A stretch of DNA of 63,028 nt from Candidatus Methanogaster sp. GTDB lineage: Archaea; Halobacteriota; Methanosarcinia; Methanosarcinales; Methanogasteraceae. A program made the position numbers and the translations under genes. How positions within the stretch are numbered: position 1 is the stretch's first letter; each line of letters begins with the position of its first letter. The stretch covers positions 62,517 through 125,544 of the forward strand of contig PQXF01000002.1 of the NCBI GenBank assembly GCA_003194445.1, written 5' to 3'. Under the pieces are notes generated by a model that worked only from the letters and a program-made list of their open reading frames with translations, ran no database searches and had not been told where the DNA came from. Positions 46,361 through 54,738 of this stretch are shown in pieces.

Positions 46361-47067
46361 CGCTCCATCACCAGAAACTCAATTACATCCTTAAACTGCT
46401 TCACCTTGCCACCGCCCTGTGCGATCTTCGCCATCATCCTCGCTTCATCTGTAACCTTGATCCCTGCGATCATATCCACGCCATAATCGAAGAGAACTTC
46501 TGACATCGGCGTACTCGGACCAAGAACGATCGTGAACCCCTGGCTTAACTCCAGTAACCGCTCGATTGTCTTGTTTATGATCGCCGAACTCGTTATCGCA
46601 ACGATATCTGCCTGTGGGATCAGGTGTTCTGCTGCAGTATCCGGCAGATCCCCTTTCTGTGGCTGCCTTTCCATGACCCACAGTTCATCCGCAACTTTCC
46701 GCAAGTCATTAACCATCGGAAAATGCCCGATCATCGCTATCTTCTTGCCAGCCCCGTTTTCGAGCAGGAAGTCAGTTACATTCAATTCCTTGCCCCGCGG
46801 GGTGACAATTGAGTTGACCGCTGCAAGACCGATGCCCGCCTCGATCATGTTCCACGATCTTAAGTACTCTGCAAGCTCGGACGCGGTCTTCTCGGTCAGT
46901 CTCCCGATATTCCGCACCATATAGTCGTGCCGTTCACCAAGATTCTTTGCAACCCCGCAATTCTGGGATAGGATGCCGATCCAGGTATAACCGACATGCA
47001 CGTCACGGATTTTCGTATCTGTGTCCACGTTTGATAGATCAGATATCAGATCATCGATTAGTTTCAT
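46357..47067 (-). CDS. DUF364/DUF4213-type protein, putative metal-handling
   Basis: This 236-residue soluble protein belongs to the putative heavy-metal-chelation family (DUF4213 then DUF364). The N-terminal part has GYTWIGILSQNCGVA. The C-terminal Rossmann-like half has KIAMIGHFPMVNDLRK, ADIVAITSSAIINKT and FTIVLGPSTPMSEVL. The family is found with molybdenum and iron-sulfur genes; its reaction is unknown. It lies inside the tungstate operon with overlaps on both sides, so it probably handles the incoming oxyanion or metal cofactor. Confidence 0.8.
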   Translation of the reverse strand: MKLIDDLISDLSNVDTDTKIRDVHVGYTWIGILSQNCGVAKNLGERHDYMVRNIGRLTEKTASELAEYLRSWNMIEAGIGLAAVNSIVTPRGKELNVTDFLLENGAGKKIAMIGHFPMVNDLRKVADELWVMERQPQKGDLPDTAAEHLIPQADIVAITSSAIINKTIERLLELSQGFTIVLGPSTPMSEVLFDYGVDMIAGIKVTDEARMMAKIAQGGGKVKQFKDVIEFLVMER

Positions 47068-47869
47068 TTATACCGCCTATATCTCCTTGTCTGTATGGTG
47101 TGAACCCGTATTTATCGTAGATCGCTTTGCTGCAATCAGAGGTGATGAAATCAACGAACTTCCTTGCGGATTCTTTGTTTTCAGAAAACGTTAACGTTCC
47201 TACCGGAATTATCTTTATGATGTTTTCCTCTTCCGGTATCTCAATACTATCGGTCGCATCGGGAGCGAAGAGCACCGTTTCATCCCATGTTATTGCTGCA
47301 TCCACGTCCCCTTTGGATACGTAAACTATGAGTGCATTTACCGTGGCACCCCGGGCGATGACGTTGTCCCCCACAGCATCCTTGATCCCGTTCTTCTCCA
47401 GTATTTTAGCCCCTACCTTACCAATCGCGCACGCCTCCGGGTCTCCAAGAGCAACTTTTACCCCGGGATTTGCGAGATCATTCAGACAGGTTACATTTGC
47501 GGGATTTCCCTTCGGGACCACTATCACAGGAACGTGGTAAGCTACAGACTTTCCGTAATCGACAAACCCCTTATCCCGCGCAATTGTAAAATAGTACATT
47601 GCTCCTGGCTGGTAGACATCCCCATTCTGCGCAAGTTCAATCTGGTTCAAGAGATGCCCGGAGCCGGCATAATTGCATATCACATTAACGCCATATTCCT
47701 GCTCGAATTGAGATCCAAGTTCATCCATTGGCGCCCTCATTCCTGCGCCGCAGTAAACAAGTAGCGGCTCTGTTCCTTCTTTTGCCGACTGCACGGGCTT
47801 TCCGATGCACCCATGCGCAATTACACTGCAGAACAGAATTATCACCGCGAGTATTGCTGTTTTTTTCAT
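47051..47869 (-). CDS. wtpA: Tungstate/molybdate-binding lipoprotein
   Basis: This is a solute-binding protein with a lipoprotein signal (KTAILAVIILFCSVIAHGC, Cys 21) and the ModA/WtpA core. The blocks are LLVYCGAGMRAPMDELGSQF, YAGSGHLLNQIE, VIVVPKGNPANV, LGDPEACAIGK and VDAAITWDETV. I start at 47869 because AAGGAGACCC precedes it; a TATTTATA box lies about 40 bp upstream. It is the first gene of the operon wtpA-DUF364-wtpB-wtpC. Confidence 0.9.
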   Translation of the reverse strand: MKKTAILAVIILFCSVIAHGCIGKPVQSAKEGTEPLLVYCGAGMRAPMDELGSQFEQEYGVNVICNYAGSGHLLNQIELAQNGDVYQPGAMYYFTIARDKGFVDYGKSVAYHVPVIVVPKGNPANVTCLNDLANPGVKVALGDPEACAIGKVGAKILEKNGIKDAVGDNVIARGATVNALIVYVSKGDVDAAITWDETVLFAPDATDSIEIPEEENIIKIIPVGTLTFSENKESARKFVDFITSDCSKAIYDKYGFTPYRQGDIGGINETNR

Positions 47870-47954
47870 CGGGTCTCCTTCAAATACAGTTATGTGTTCG
47901 GTATAAATACATTTTGGTTTACAATATGACAAAAGTCAAATTAAAATAGTTGAT

Positions 47955-47983
47955 CCATGTTGTGGCTGGATCGCAGAACATGG
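47955..47983. promoter_or_regulatory. Inverted repeat between wtpA and the Mop gene
   Basis: CCATGTT and AACATGG form a perfect 7-bp inverted repeat 15 bp apart in the divergent promoter region. A second AT-rich symmetric area (GATATGTTATT, then AATATCACAATATC) lies at 48013-48055. Either could bind a molybdate/tungstate regulator of the ModE type; neither is proven. Confidence 0.35.
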
Positions 47984-48096
47984 GGCATAAAACTGGTAGA
48001 AGACCGGATGAGCGATATGTTATTGGGGTATGCCGCAATATCACAATATCATGCAGCCACGGCAGTGGTTGCAGCAAGCAAAGGAGGATGCCAAAA

Positions 48097-48306
48097 ATGA
48101 GAATAAGCGCAAGAAACCAGATTGAAGGCGTTGTGAAGAAAATTGAGAAAGGGGAAGTCGCATCTACCGTGAAGATTGAGATCGCAGAGCCTGCTATCCT
48201 GACTTCGATGCTAACAAAAGAAGCCGTGGAAGATCTCGATCTAAAAGAAGGCGATAAAGTAGAAGCGGTGATAAAAGCAACAGAAGTACTGGTGCTAAAG
48301 GAATAA
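48097..48306 (+). CDS. mop: Molbindin (single Mop/TOBE domain), 69 aa
   Basis: The sequence SARNQIEGVVKKIEKGEVAS and VKIEIAEPAILTSMLTKEAV, with DKVEAVIKATEVLVLKE, is a complete Mop domain. Such proteins assemble into hexamers that store molybdate or tungstate in the cytoplasm. The ATG at 48097 has the ribosome site AAGGAGG. It is divergent from the tungstate uptake operon. A T-rich stretch just after the stop (CTTCTTTTTTCTTTTTTA) fits archaeal termination. Confidence 0.9.
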   Translation: MRISARNQIEGVVKKIEKGEVASTVKIEIAEPAILTSMLTKEAVEDLDLKEGDKVEAVIKATEVLVLKE

Positions 48307-48426
48307 TAGGTCCCAACCGGACTTCTTTTTTCTTTTTTATGAAAAAAAATCGTTTTTAAACTGAACCCCTGTAAAATCCTCATATGGGCATCACCCATGA
48401 TAGCATACATCATGCAACCATGCGGT

Positions 48427-49269
48427 TTATTCATACGCCAATCTCAATCCCGCGCCCACCTCCATTATATCTACAACTCGTGATAACATAATCTTCGAAT
48501 TCAAGTCAGTGCAATGGGCGGCATGTACGGTTTCCGGTTGTAATTCCTTCATGTACTCAAGCGTACCCTGTAGTTGTTCGAAAGAGGGCGCGAGCAGGTG
48601 AAATCCCCCGATTATGTCAACCACCCGATCATCACCGCAGACCCTTTTTGCATATTCGATGATGTTGCAGATCCCTGCATGCGAACAACCTGTAACGATC
48701 GTAAGCCCTTTCGGTGATGTATAAACCAGAGCAGAATCGTCGAGTACATAATCGTCTTCTTCAGTTCCATCTTCTAGGATTCTCCCAATCGGCTCCATCG
48801 CTTCAAAGTCATTCGTTCGTTCGATCTCACCGAGAAAAACCAGATTATCAGTCAGCCACATGGGTTCTCTGCTCAGTCTCATATCGAAGTGGCAGGATAG
48901 CTTATCTTCTGAGATTAAAGATCCGATCTCCGGGATACCGTCAACTGTTCTGGTTAAAAAGGCAGAAGGATGGGTTACAAGAGTTGGATTATCACAATTT
49001 ACCTTTTCCATTCTTGCTTCGGTATAGAGTTTGATCAGATGGTATAGCCCCCATGTATGATCAAGATGTCCGTGAGAGAGTACTACGCTGCCGATGTCAA
49101 GCAGGTGAATGCCCATCTTTTCCGCGTTTCTTATGAACACGTCCGAATATCCCACATCAAACAGGATACTGGTGCCTCCATTTTGAAGGTGATAAGACAC
49201 TCCCGGTTCACCCTGAAAGTAACGATCTATAAGGGTGTTGTTATCCACAAGAACGCTTAATTCCAGCAT
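48427..49269 (-). CDS. MBL-fold metallo-hydrolase
   Basis: This 280-residue metallo-beta-lactamase-fold protein has the motif LSHGHLDHTWGL (HxHxDH), GCSHAGICNII and a closing HAAHCTD. The N-terminus ELSVLVDNNTLID and GTSILFDVGYSDVF resemble the group that includes the methanopterin-pathway phosphate synthase (RFAP synthase-associated MBL) proteins, so a role in cofactor chemistry is possible but not shown. It stands alone on its strand. Confidence 0.85.
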   Translation of the reverse strand: MLELSVLVDNNTLIDRYFQGEPGVSYHLQNGGTSILFDVGYSDVFIRNAEKMGIHLLDIGSVVLSHGHLDHTWGLYHLIKLYTEARMEKVNCDNPTLVTHPSAFLTRTVDGIPEIGSLISEDKLSCHFDMRLSREPMWLTDNLVFLGEIERTNDFEAMEPIGRILEDGTEEDDYVLDDSALVYTSPKGLTIVTGCSHAGICNIIEYAKRVCGDDRVVDIIGGFHLLAPSFEQLQGTLEYMKELQPETVHAAHCTDLNSKIMLSRVVDIMEVGAGLRLAYE

Positions 49270-49307
49270 TATGCCATTCCATCAGCACATAATCCCGTAA
49301 TCTACTA

Positions 49308-49754
49308 TCAGTCATACCGCAGCCGGGTCTCTTCATCAGCAAGTGTCGGTTGGATGATCTCAGTCCATCGCGGAGAGTTCCATGTCCCTATTGCAGTATG
49401 CGTCTCATAGTAGTTCTGGGGGATCGGATGCGTCCCAATAACGACATTGAGTCCGTATTTTGCCTTGATAAAGTCCCGGAAGCGGGTCACGCGGGGGCAT
49501 GGTGGATATCCGACGACAAGCCCGGTTGCGAGGTGTATCACCTCCGCCCCATTCTTCTTCATCTCCTCCGGAGCATATTCGATATTTCCACCAGGGCATC
49601 CACCACACGCAGTATATCCAACCAGTTTCACCTCTTTTCCCTCATAAATGCTGAATGCACCCTCCCTGTTGTTAAGCGCCCTCAGACATTTGCCTCCGGC
49701 ACACACACGGTAGCGGTCGCATATAATAATCCCGATATGGATTTCATCGCTCAT
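49308..49754 (-). CDS. CGGC-domain protein
   Basis: The 148-residue protein has a CGGC core (GYTACGGCPGGNIEYAPEEM), an N-terminal CDRYRVCAGGKCLRAL cysteine group, and YPPCPRVTRF; these cysteines could bind a metal or cluster. Family members are small proteins of unknown function common in methanogens and clostridia. I start at 49754 because the upstream extension has no family resemblance. Confidence 0.8.
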   Translation of the reverse strand: MSDEIHIGIIICDRYRVCAGGKCLRALNNREGAFSIYEGKEVKLVGYTACGGCPGGNIEYAPEEMKKNGAEVIHLATGLVVGYPPCPRVTRFRDFIKAKYGLNVVIGTHPIPQNYYETHTAIGTWNSPRWTEIIQPTLADEETRLRYD

Positions 49755-49848
49755 TTTACGCCCCTGCAACATCTGGTTCTTGATTGCGGACAACAAATGA
49801 TTTTTGGATGCACGCAGATAATCTTTTCACTCTAATATCACAAAATGA

Positions 49849-49980
49849 TCATTTCATTTTTTTCTTCGCTTTTGCAAGTCTCTTCTTTGCATCGCCACTT
49901 CCGGACGCAGCTTGCTTTTCAAGTTCTTCTAACATTGCCTTCTTCTTAGAGCTCCTTCTCACCATATCTTTCTTAGACAT
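49849..49980 (-). CDS. Small Lys-rich archaeal protein (43 aa)
   Basis: The 43-residue protein MSKKDMVRRSSKKKAMLEEL, then KQAASGSGDAKKRLAK and KKKMK, is a helical basic peptide of the kind found in many methanogens (DUF5350-like). It could bind nucleic acid. An in-frame ATG two codons upstream (49986) is close to a TATA-like TTTAAGATATA, so a very short or absent leader is likely. Confidence 0.65.
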   Translation of the reverse strand: MSKKDMVRRSSKKKAMLEELEKQAASGSGDAKKRLAKAKKKMK

Positions 49981-50078
49981 TGCCATAGGAAGTATATCTT
50001 AAACTGCACCGTACTTAAATGATTTCAGAAAAACTACGAGTCAGCAAAACTGTAATAAATCCCGCTCACTGATATGCT

Positions 50079-50278
50079 TTACCAGATAGGATATTGATGT
50101 GTTCGGATAAATCTGAACTCCTTTTCAAATGGCTCCTCGCTTTCAATAGATCTCTTCATGAGGCGGTAGTAGTTTGATCCGCCCGGCTCTTCCCGAAGGA
50201 TGTGATATTCGTGGGTGCATGGGCTGCCGGGTCAGTTTGGTACTCGGGGATATAACCGCCATAAGTCAATCGACCTCT
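50079..50278 (-). pseudogene. Remnant of an unidentified protein gene
   Basis: On the reverse strand two frames give coherent peptide: GRLTYGGYIPEYQTDP, then (shifted) CTHEYHILREEPGGSNYYRL and KRSIESEEPFEKEFRFI before a stop at 50079. The composition looks protein-coding, but no start remains and I cannot identify the family. Confidence 0.4.
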
Positions 50279-50314
50279 CGCACTCGTCTCATCCAAATCT
50301 GTTGATTGATATTA

Positions 50315-50715
50315 AAATTGGGTGCAAGGCGCGGGCGCTAACGAATCCCTGCAGGATTCGTCGACACCACTGCTCACCGAGCAGGGTGTTATGAGCCCAA
50401 GAGAAACAAAGCACATTTTCAGACTCATGAGCGATCCGGAGGGTCATGAATGCTCGGTATATAGTGGCATCATCATCATGATCACTACCATCGTGGCTGG
50501 CGCGCGGAGTGTAACTGCGCCGCAGGTGTCTGCAGGGTGGGCCAATATAAGATACTCCCAGCCACGCGCTGCAGAGACCTCTCACTGGATTGAAAACATA
50601 ACCCCACCCCCACAGACGGGATAGAAACGAGGAGGAATCCGTCATCCCAATTTTGTCAGCAAAGGTGAAAGGAGGCGTTTTCCACCTTTGTCCGCATAGC
50701 ACAATGTGTGCCAAA
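50315..50715 (-). ncRNA. Candidate structured RNA (about 400 nt), class unknown
   Basis: No gene explains this stretch, yet strong inverted repeats follow each other: ACGAATCC/GGATTCGT (50341-50361) and ACACC-CTGCTC/GAGCAG-GGTGT (50364-50389), with GGGC/GCCC closing both as a three-way junction. Then come TCATGA/TCATGA (50430-50450), TAGTG/CACTA, GTGGCTG/CAGCCAC with GGAGT/ACTCC (50493-50565), CAAAGGTG/CACCTTTG (50660-50690) and GCACA/TGTGC (50699-50711). On the reverse strand GTTTATTAATG, about 25 bp beyond the last hairpin, would be a TATA box, so I favour that strand. Signature motifs of RNase P or SRP RNA are not evident. Confidence 0.4.
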
Positions 50716-50750
50716 TGTAAGTAATTATCAATCATTAATAAACTTTTTGG

Positions 50751-51245
50751 TTATCGTGTTACTTCCCAGATGGTATCACCAACATAGTGCAGTGTTTTGA
50801 TCGCTTTCCCGGAATCGCCGATCATCTCGTCTCCGGAAATGAGCGCACGCCCGATTGCAAGTGCTTTTCTGTGCGCTTCCTCAATTACGATCACGAGATC
50901 CCCTTCCTGGATATCAGGATCCACCTGCACGATTCCCGGGCGCATCACATCAGCACCGTTTACCACGAACCTTGTGGCGCCAGCATCCACCACAACGGTG
51001 CGCACCTCTGGCTTCACCTCAAGCGCACCGCGCACGGTGAGAAACGGTTCACCATCGGGCATGAAGATCATCGGCACATCCTCGACCAGTATGATGTCGC
51101 AAACATCGGTTGTAACCAGTTCAAACCGTTTCCCTTTGAATACATCCCCGATATCGGACGGATCGAATGCTTTTCCGAGTTCTTTCAGGATCTTTTTCGC
51201 ATCACTGCTTCTCAGGTAATGCCTCGATCTGGTATGGATTCCCAT
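50751..51245 (-). CDS. PUA-domain RNA-binding protein
   Basis: The 164-residue protein has an N-terminal domain (DAKKILKELGKAFDPSDIGD) and a C-terminal PUA domain (VVDAGATRFVVNGADVMRPG, EGDLVIVIEEAHRKALAIG). This is the layout of archaeal relatives of the translation factor MCT-1/eIF2D. It probably binds rRNA or tRNA. I start at 51245; an upstream start would overlap the divergent dphB promoter. Confidence 0.85.
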   Translation of the reverse strand: MGIHTRSRHYLRSSDAKKILKELGKAFDPSDIGDVFKGKRFELVTTDVCDIILVEDVPMIFMPDGEPFLTVRGALEVKPEVRTVVVDAGATRFVVNGADVMRPGIVQVDPDIQEGDLVIVIEEAHRKALAIGRALISGDEMIGDSGKAIKTLHYVGDTIWEVTR

Positions 51246-51297
51246 GATCTCAATTCTGCGGTGCAACTTAAATAAATTGGCACAGAGAGTAGACCCA

Positions 51298-52131
51298 ATG
51301 TTAACGTTTGTCGGTCTCGGGCTATATGATGAAGAGGATATCACCTTAAAAGGCGTCAGAGCGATAAAAGACGCGGATATGGTGTTTGCCGAGTTTTACA
51401 CATCGAAGATGATGGGAACGACCATAGAGCGCATGGAATCGCTATATCAGACGAAGATCACGACGCTTTCACGAGATGAGATCGAGACCGACCCGGCGTG
51501 GCTGCACCATGCGATCGATCGAGATGTGGTGCTGCTATCAGGAGGGGATCCGATGGTCTCGACGACTCATATCGATCTACGCCTGCGCGCATCCGATCTC
51601 GGTATTGCGACGGCGATCGTTCACGGACCCTCGATTGCGTCTGCGGCAGCAGGTCTTGCCGGATTGCAGAACTACCGGTTCGGAAAGTCTGCAACCATCC
51701 CGTTCCCATACACTGTCCGGTCAAAGACGGTAGTTTCAGAGACTCCGTACAACACGGTTCTCTTAAACCGCGATAACGACCTTCATACGATGCTCTTTCT
51801 CGATATTGATCATGAGAAAGGGTTTATGACGATTTCGGAGGCGGCTCAATTGTTGATGCAGGTTGACGAACGCGGGCTACTTGACCGCACCCTCGGCATC
51901 GGGATCGCACGGGCAGGATCGCCTGATGTCGTGGTGAAGTGCAACTATCTGCGCGACCTTGCCAGGGCTGATTTTGGTGCGCCCATGCACCTGCTGATCG
52001 CTCCTGCAGATCTGCACCAGATGGAGGCAGAGGCACTTGTCCGGTTCGCGGGCGCGCCAGAAGAGATAACCCGCGCGATAGGTTTACAAACGTATGCAGA
52101 AGTTACACTGAAACGGAATGAAAATGAATAG
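51298..52131 (+). CDS. dphB: Diphthine synthase
   Basis: The SAM-dependent enzyme methylates the modified histidine of elongation factor 2 on the way to diphthamide, an archaeal and eukaryotic mark. The 277 residues carry TFVGLGLYDEEDITLKG at the start, VVLLSGGDPMVSTTHIDLR near residue 80 and IPFPYTVRSKTVVSETPY. A TATA-like TTAAATAAA is shared with the divergent PUA gene about 30 bp upstream; the leader is very short. Confidence 0.95.
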   Translation: MLTFVGLGLYDEEDITLKGVRAIKDADMVFAEFYTSKMMGTTIERMESLYQTKITTLSRDEIETDPAWLHHAIDRDVVLLSGGDPMVSTTHIDLRLRASDLGIATAIVHGPSIASAAAGLAGLQNYRFGKSATIPFPYTVRSKTVVSETPYNTVLLNRDNDLHTMLFLDIDHEKGFMTISEAAQLLMQVDERGLLDRTLGIGIARAGSPDVVVKCNYLRDLARADFGAPMHLLIAPADLHQMEAEALVRFAGAPEEITRAIGLQTYAEVTLKRNENE

Positions 52132-52157
52132 GACAGAATGAAAAGGAGGTAAGAAGA

Positions 52158-52388
52158 TTGGCTGATATAAAAGAGAAAGTTGAACCTATAATCGAGAAGA
52201 TCAGACCGATGTTGCAGGCAGACGGCGGAGATATCGAACTGGTCGACGTCGAGGACGATGGTACAGTGAAGGTGCGGCTTGTTGGCGCATGTGCTGGCTG
52301 TGCCATGTCGCAGTACACGCTGAAAGTCGGTGTCGAGCGGATTCTCATCAAGGAAGTTCCTGAAGTGAAGTGTGTTGAGGCGGTATGA
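52158..52388 (+). CDS. NifU-like C-terminal (Nfu) iron-sulfur scaffold
   Basis: The 76-residue protein is a bare Nfu domain with the cluster cysteines in VGACAGCAMSQYTLK and RPMLQADGGDIELVD. It would hold and pass on an Fe-S cluster. The start is a TTG at 52158, chosen because AAAGGAGGTAAG lies 5 bp upstream and no ATG is available. It overlaps the nifB-like gene by 4 bp, so it may feed clusters to that radical-SAM enzyme. Confidence 0.9.
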   Translation: MADIKEKVEPIIEKIRPMLQADGGDIELVDVEDDGTVKVRLVGACAGCAMSQYTLKVGVERILIKEVPEVKCVEAV

Positions 52389-53275
52389 CTTCAGAAGAGT
52401 ACCGTGTAGCAAAGATCGATGGCAGGGATGTGCCATGGGATCCATCTCAGTTAAGACAGATACAAGAGCATCCCTGTTTCAGCGCGGGCGCATGTCACGC
52501 GTTCGGGCGGATGCATCTCGCTGTCGCGCCGAAGTGTAACATCCAGTGTAACTACTGTATCAGGGAGTTTGACTGCGTAAATGAGAGCAGACCGGGTGTC
52601 ACAAGTCAGGTCTTATCTCCGGAAGAGGCAGTCGAGCGTGTCAGGGACGTGATCAAGGACTTTCCTTATGTCAAGGTGGTCGGGATTGCAGGCCCTGGAG
52701 AGCCGCTCTTTAACGATGAAACGTTCGAAACGCTCCGGCTCCTAAAGGAAGATTTTCCGCATCTGATCAAGTGTCTCAGCACCAACGGACTCCTGCTTCC
52801 TGAGAAAGTGGAACTTCTAAAGGATCTCGGAGTCTCGAACATCACCGTGACCATGAGCGCGGTCGATCCCGGGATCGGCGAGAAGATATACTCGTTTGTA
52901 AATTATCACGGGAAGAAGTATACCGGGAGAGAAGCTGCGGAGATCCTGCTTGAGAATCAACTGGAAGGACTTGCGAAGTCCGTTGAACTGGGGCTGATCA
53001 CGAAGGTGAATACGGTCCTCATACCGACGATCAACGATCATCACATCCTCGATGTCGCAAAGAAGATCCGGGGACTTGGGGTTTACCTGCAGAACATCAT
53101 GCCACTAATCCCACAGTACAAATTTGCAGACATCGTGCCGCCGACGCTCTCGGAGAAGCGTGCCGCCCAGGATGAATGCAGCAAGATCACCAAGCAGATG
53201 CGGCACTGTAGACAGTGTCGGGCTGACGCGATTGGGCGGCTGGGCGAGGACGTGCAGGAGAAGTATTACAAGTGA
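52385..53275 (+). CDS. nifB: NifB-type radical SAM protein
   Basis: The 296-residue radical SAM enzyme has the cluster motif CNIQCNYC (residues 51-58), preceded by EHPCFSAGACHAFGRMHLAV and followed by IREFDCVNESRPGVTS and VGIAGPGEPLFN. These are NifB hallmarks; NifB fuses 4Fe-4S clusters with a carbide into the nitrogenase cofactor core. It lacks the C-terminal NifX-like domain, as do methanogen NifBs. The final CRQCRADAIG cysteines are present. No nif structural genes are in the window, so it may serve nitrogenase elsewhere or a paralogous role. Confidence 0.85.
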   Translation: MTSEEYRVAKIDGRDVPWDPSQLRQIQEHPCFSAGACHAFGRMHLAVAPKCNIQCNYCIREFDCVNESRPGVTSQVLSPEEAVERVRDVIKDFPYVKVVGIAGPGEPLFNDETFETLRLLKEDFPHLIKCLSTNGLLLPEKVELLKDLGVSNITVTMSAVDPGIGEKIYSFVNYHGKKYTGREAAEILLENQLEGLAKSVELGLITKVNTVLIPTINDHHILDVAKKIRGLGVYLQNIMPLIPQYKFADIVPPTLSEKRAAQDECSKITKQMRHCRQCRADAIGRLGEDVQEKYYK

Positions 53276-53332
53276 TGCAGGAGTCTTTTTGGGGGTTTGT
53301 GGTTAAATTGTCGAGATAACATACGTTTAAGT

Positions 53333-53565
53333 TTATAATGAAACTCTTCTTCCGGTGCGAATCTCGATCGCGGCATTAAATAGACTTTCTGGTGTTTTTA
53401 CGTTCTTGGGTGAGCTGATGCACCCAACCCCGGATCCTTCGCCCCAACCTCTGCAAACGCCCGCGCACGCCTGATACACGACTCGCAGACCCCACACGGT
53501 AGGTCGCCGGAGACCACGACATATTGATAATTGATAGCCCACCCGCGCGGCTCACCTCATGCCAT
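53333..53565 (-). repeat. Second copy of the queC 3' end plus the start of the adjacent gene
   Basis: On the reverse strand this reads SGDLPCGVCESC, RRARAFAEVG and DPGL, matching the last 35 residues of QueC, and then MPRSRFAPEEEFHYKL, matching the first residues of the 321-aa protein (MSRSRFTPAEEFHCEL). It parallels 55660-55860 at roughly 80-85 percent identity by eye, so one copy lies at each side of the TGT-like and 321-aa genes. The copy is non-functional. Confidence 0.8.
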
Positions 53566-53571
53566 GATGAT

Positions 53572-54738
53572 TTATCCAGTCCACGTATCTAGCGAAAGCT
53601 GGACCGGCAAGTCTGACTTCCTAAGCCCCTCCCTAGTTTTGAAGTATTCTGAGAGTTCTCCAGTTCGTATATAGTCTCTCGATGTTTTGAACTCGTCAGA
53701 ACTGCAGTAATACTCATGTAGTCGATTTGCCGCGTTGAATATTTGGCAAGGATAGCTCTCTGCTTCACTACTGTATGTTGATATAAAATCGTCTACAGTC
53801 TTATCCTTACATACAGGGCAGGAACAGTTCAACATGTCCCCGCGATCAACCCATGTGTGGAACTGGCGAAAGGCAAGGGGTTCTGGGTCGAATCGTTTCG
53901 TCCGTCTCAACACCTCGGACTTGGGTAGGGGCTCCCGACCGTCATTTTCCAGAGGTTTTGAAGGTACATAGTTCCCTGCACGAACGCTGAAGGAGTCGAT
54001 GCCCCACTTCTGCAGTAAATGCATGGTGGATGCCGCAGTAGTTCTCGTGAACTCTCGTGGAATATAAGACATCTGAAAAAATACACTGGACTCTCTGTTC
54101 TCCCACAGCAACCGATAGTTCAGGATATTTTTTCGTATGGGTCGATATATAAGTCCAACCGTATGGATATGATCCGTATCTATATCTGAATGACTCAACA
54201 GAGTCATGAATCTCTCCCGAAAGACCGGGGGTTCCAATCCCATATCCAGATATATCAGTGGTTCTCGCCTCTCCGAAAGAACCTCCTCTGCGAAACTTGT
54301 AACGATCTTATCGAAATCGCGTATCCCGGATGGCAGGTTAGGAATAGCAATAAAATCCAGATCGCTCATACGCTGGAGTTCCAGAAGTTGCTTGATAGCA
54401 GTATCATCCAGCATCACATCCGATGGAAGTTGTGGGTAAAATCTCTTGATGGTGTATGCCATCTTGTCTGAAAAGAATTCAATAGTTCCAAGCCTGCGGT
54501 TAAATGAGCCATTGGTATTCATGAACTTGCCCCAGTTAGTTCTATTGAATTGAGCAACCACCTCCGATATCTCATTGTTTAAGGGTGGTTCAAAGGGCAG
54601 ATTTGCCTTGTATTGAAATTCCTGTGATGTCAAGACACGATGAGGCGTCTTGAAAGTTCCACGGTCTGTTTTAACAATCATCGCCCGTCCACCGAACTGA
54701 TCCAGGTCCCCATCCGGACATACTTTGGTAATTCTCAT
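53572..54738 (-). CDS. Divergent tRNA-guanine transglycosylase-like protein (DpdA-like candidate)
   Basis: The 388-residue protein begins like transglycosylases (VKTDRGTFKTPHRVLTSQEF). Near residues 300-350 it has the family's zinc site: LNCSCPVCKD (CxCxxC) and a His in ANRLHEYY. The PUA domain of archaeosine TgtA is absent, and the canonical DSGGFQ active-site block is not evident. It could be a DNA-acting 7-deazaguanine transglycosylase (DpdA group), a tRNA enzyme, or an enzyme with a changed role. It is directly downstream of the 321-aa gene and near queC, the maker of its likely preQ0 substrate. Confidence 0.55.
   Translation of the reverse strand: MRITKVCPDGDLDQFGGRAMIVKTDRGTFKTPHRVLTSQEFQYKANLPFEPPLNNEISEVVAQFNRTNWGKFMNTNGSFNRRLGTIEFFSDKMAYTIKRFYPQLPSDVMLDDTAIKQLLELQRMSDLDFIAIPNLPSGIRDFDKIVTSFAEEVLSERREPLIYLDMGLEPPVFRERFMTLLSHSDIDTDHIHTVGLIYRPIRKNILNYRLLWENRESSVFFQMSYIPREFTRTTAASTMHLLQKWGIDSFSVRAGNYVPSKPLENDGREPLPKSEVLRRTKRFDPEPLAFRQFHTWVDRGDMLNCSCPVCKDKTVDDFISTYSSEAESYPCQIFNAANRLHEYYCSSDEFKTSRDYIRTGELSEYFKTREGLRKSDLPVQLSLDTWTG

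Noticed and set aside
47051-47932. Upstream start for wtpA giving a 21-residue N-terminal extension
   Set aside because: The extension overlaps the TATA-like box, and the ATG at 47869 has a strong ribosome site followed by a proper lipoprotein signal.
50384-50400. GGGCTCATAAC on the reverse strand, which looks like a tRNA-Met anticodon arm
   Set aside because: No D-arm, no GGTTCGAATCC-type T-arm and no acceptor stem could be assembled around it; the bases are better paired in the local hairpins.
50315-50715. RNase P RNA, SRP RNA or a hammerhead ribozyme
   Set aside because: I could not find the GAGGAAAGU and ACAGAAA-type blocks of RNase P, the SRP helix 8 motif, or CTGATGA plus GAAA of a hammerhead on either strand.
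50289-50735. A 148-codon reverse frame and a 100-codon forward frame
   Set aside because: Neither has a ribosome site or protein-like composition, and both coincide with strong inverted repeats; I prefer a structured RNA or non-coding region.
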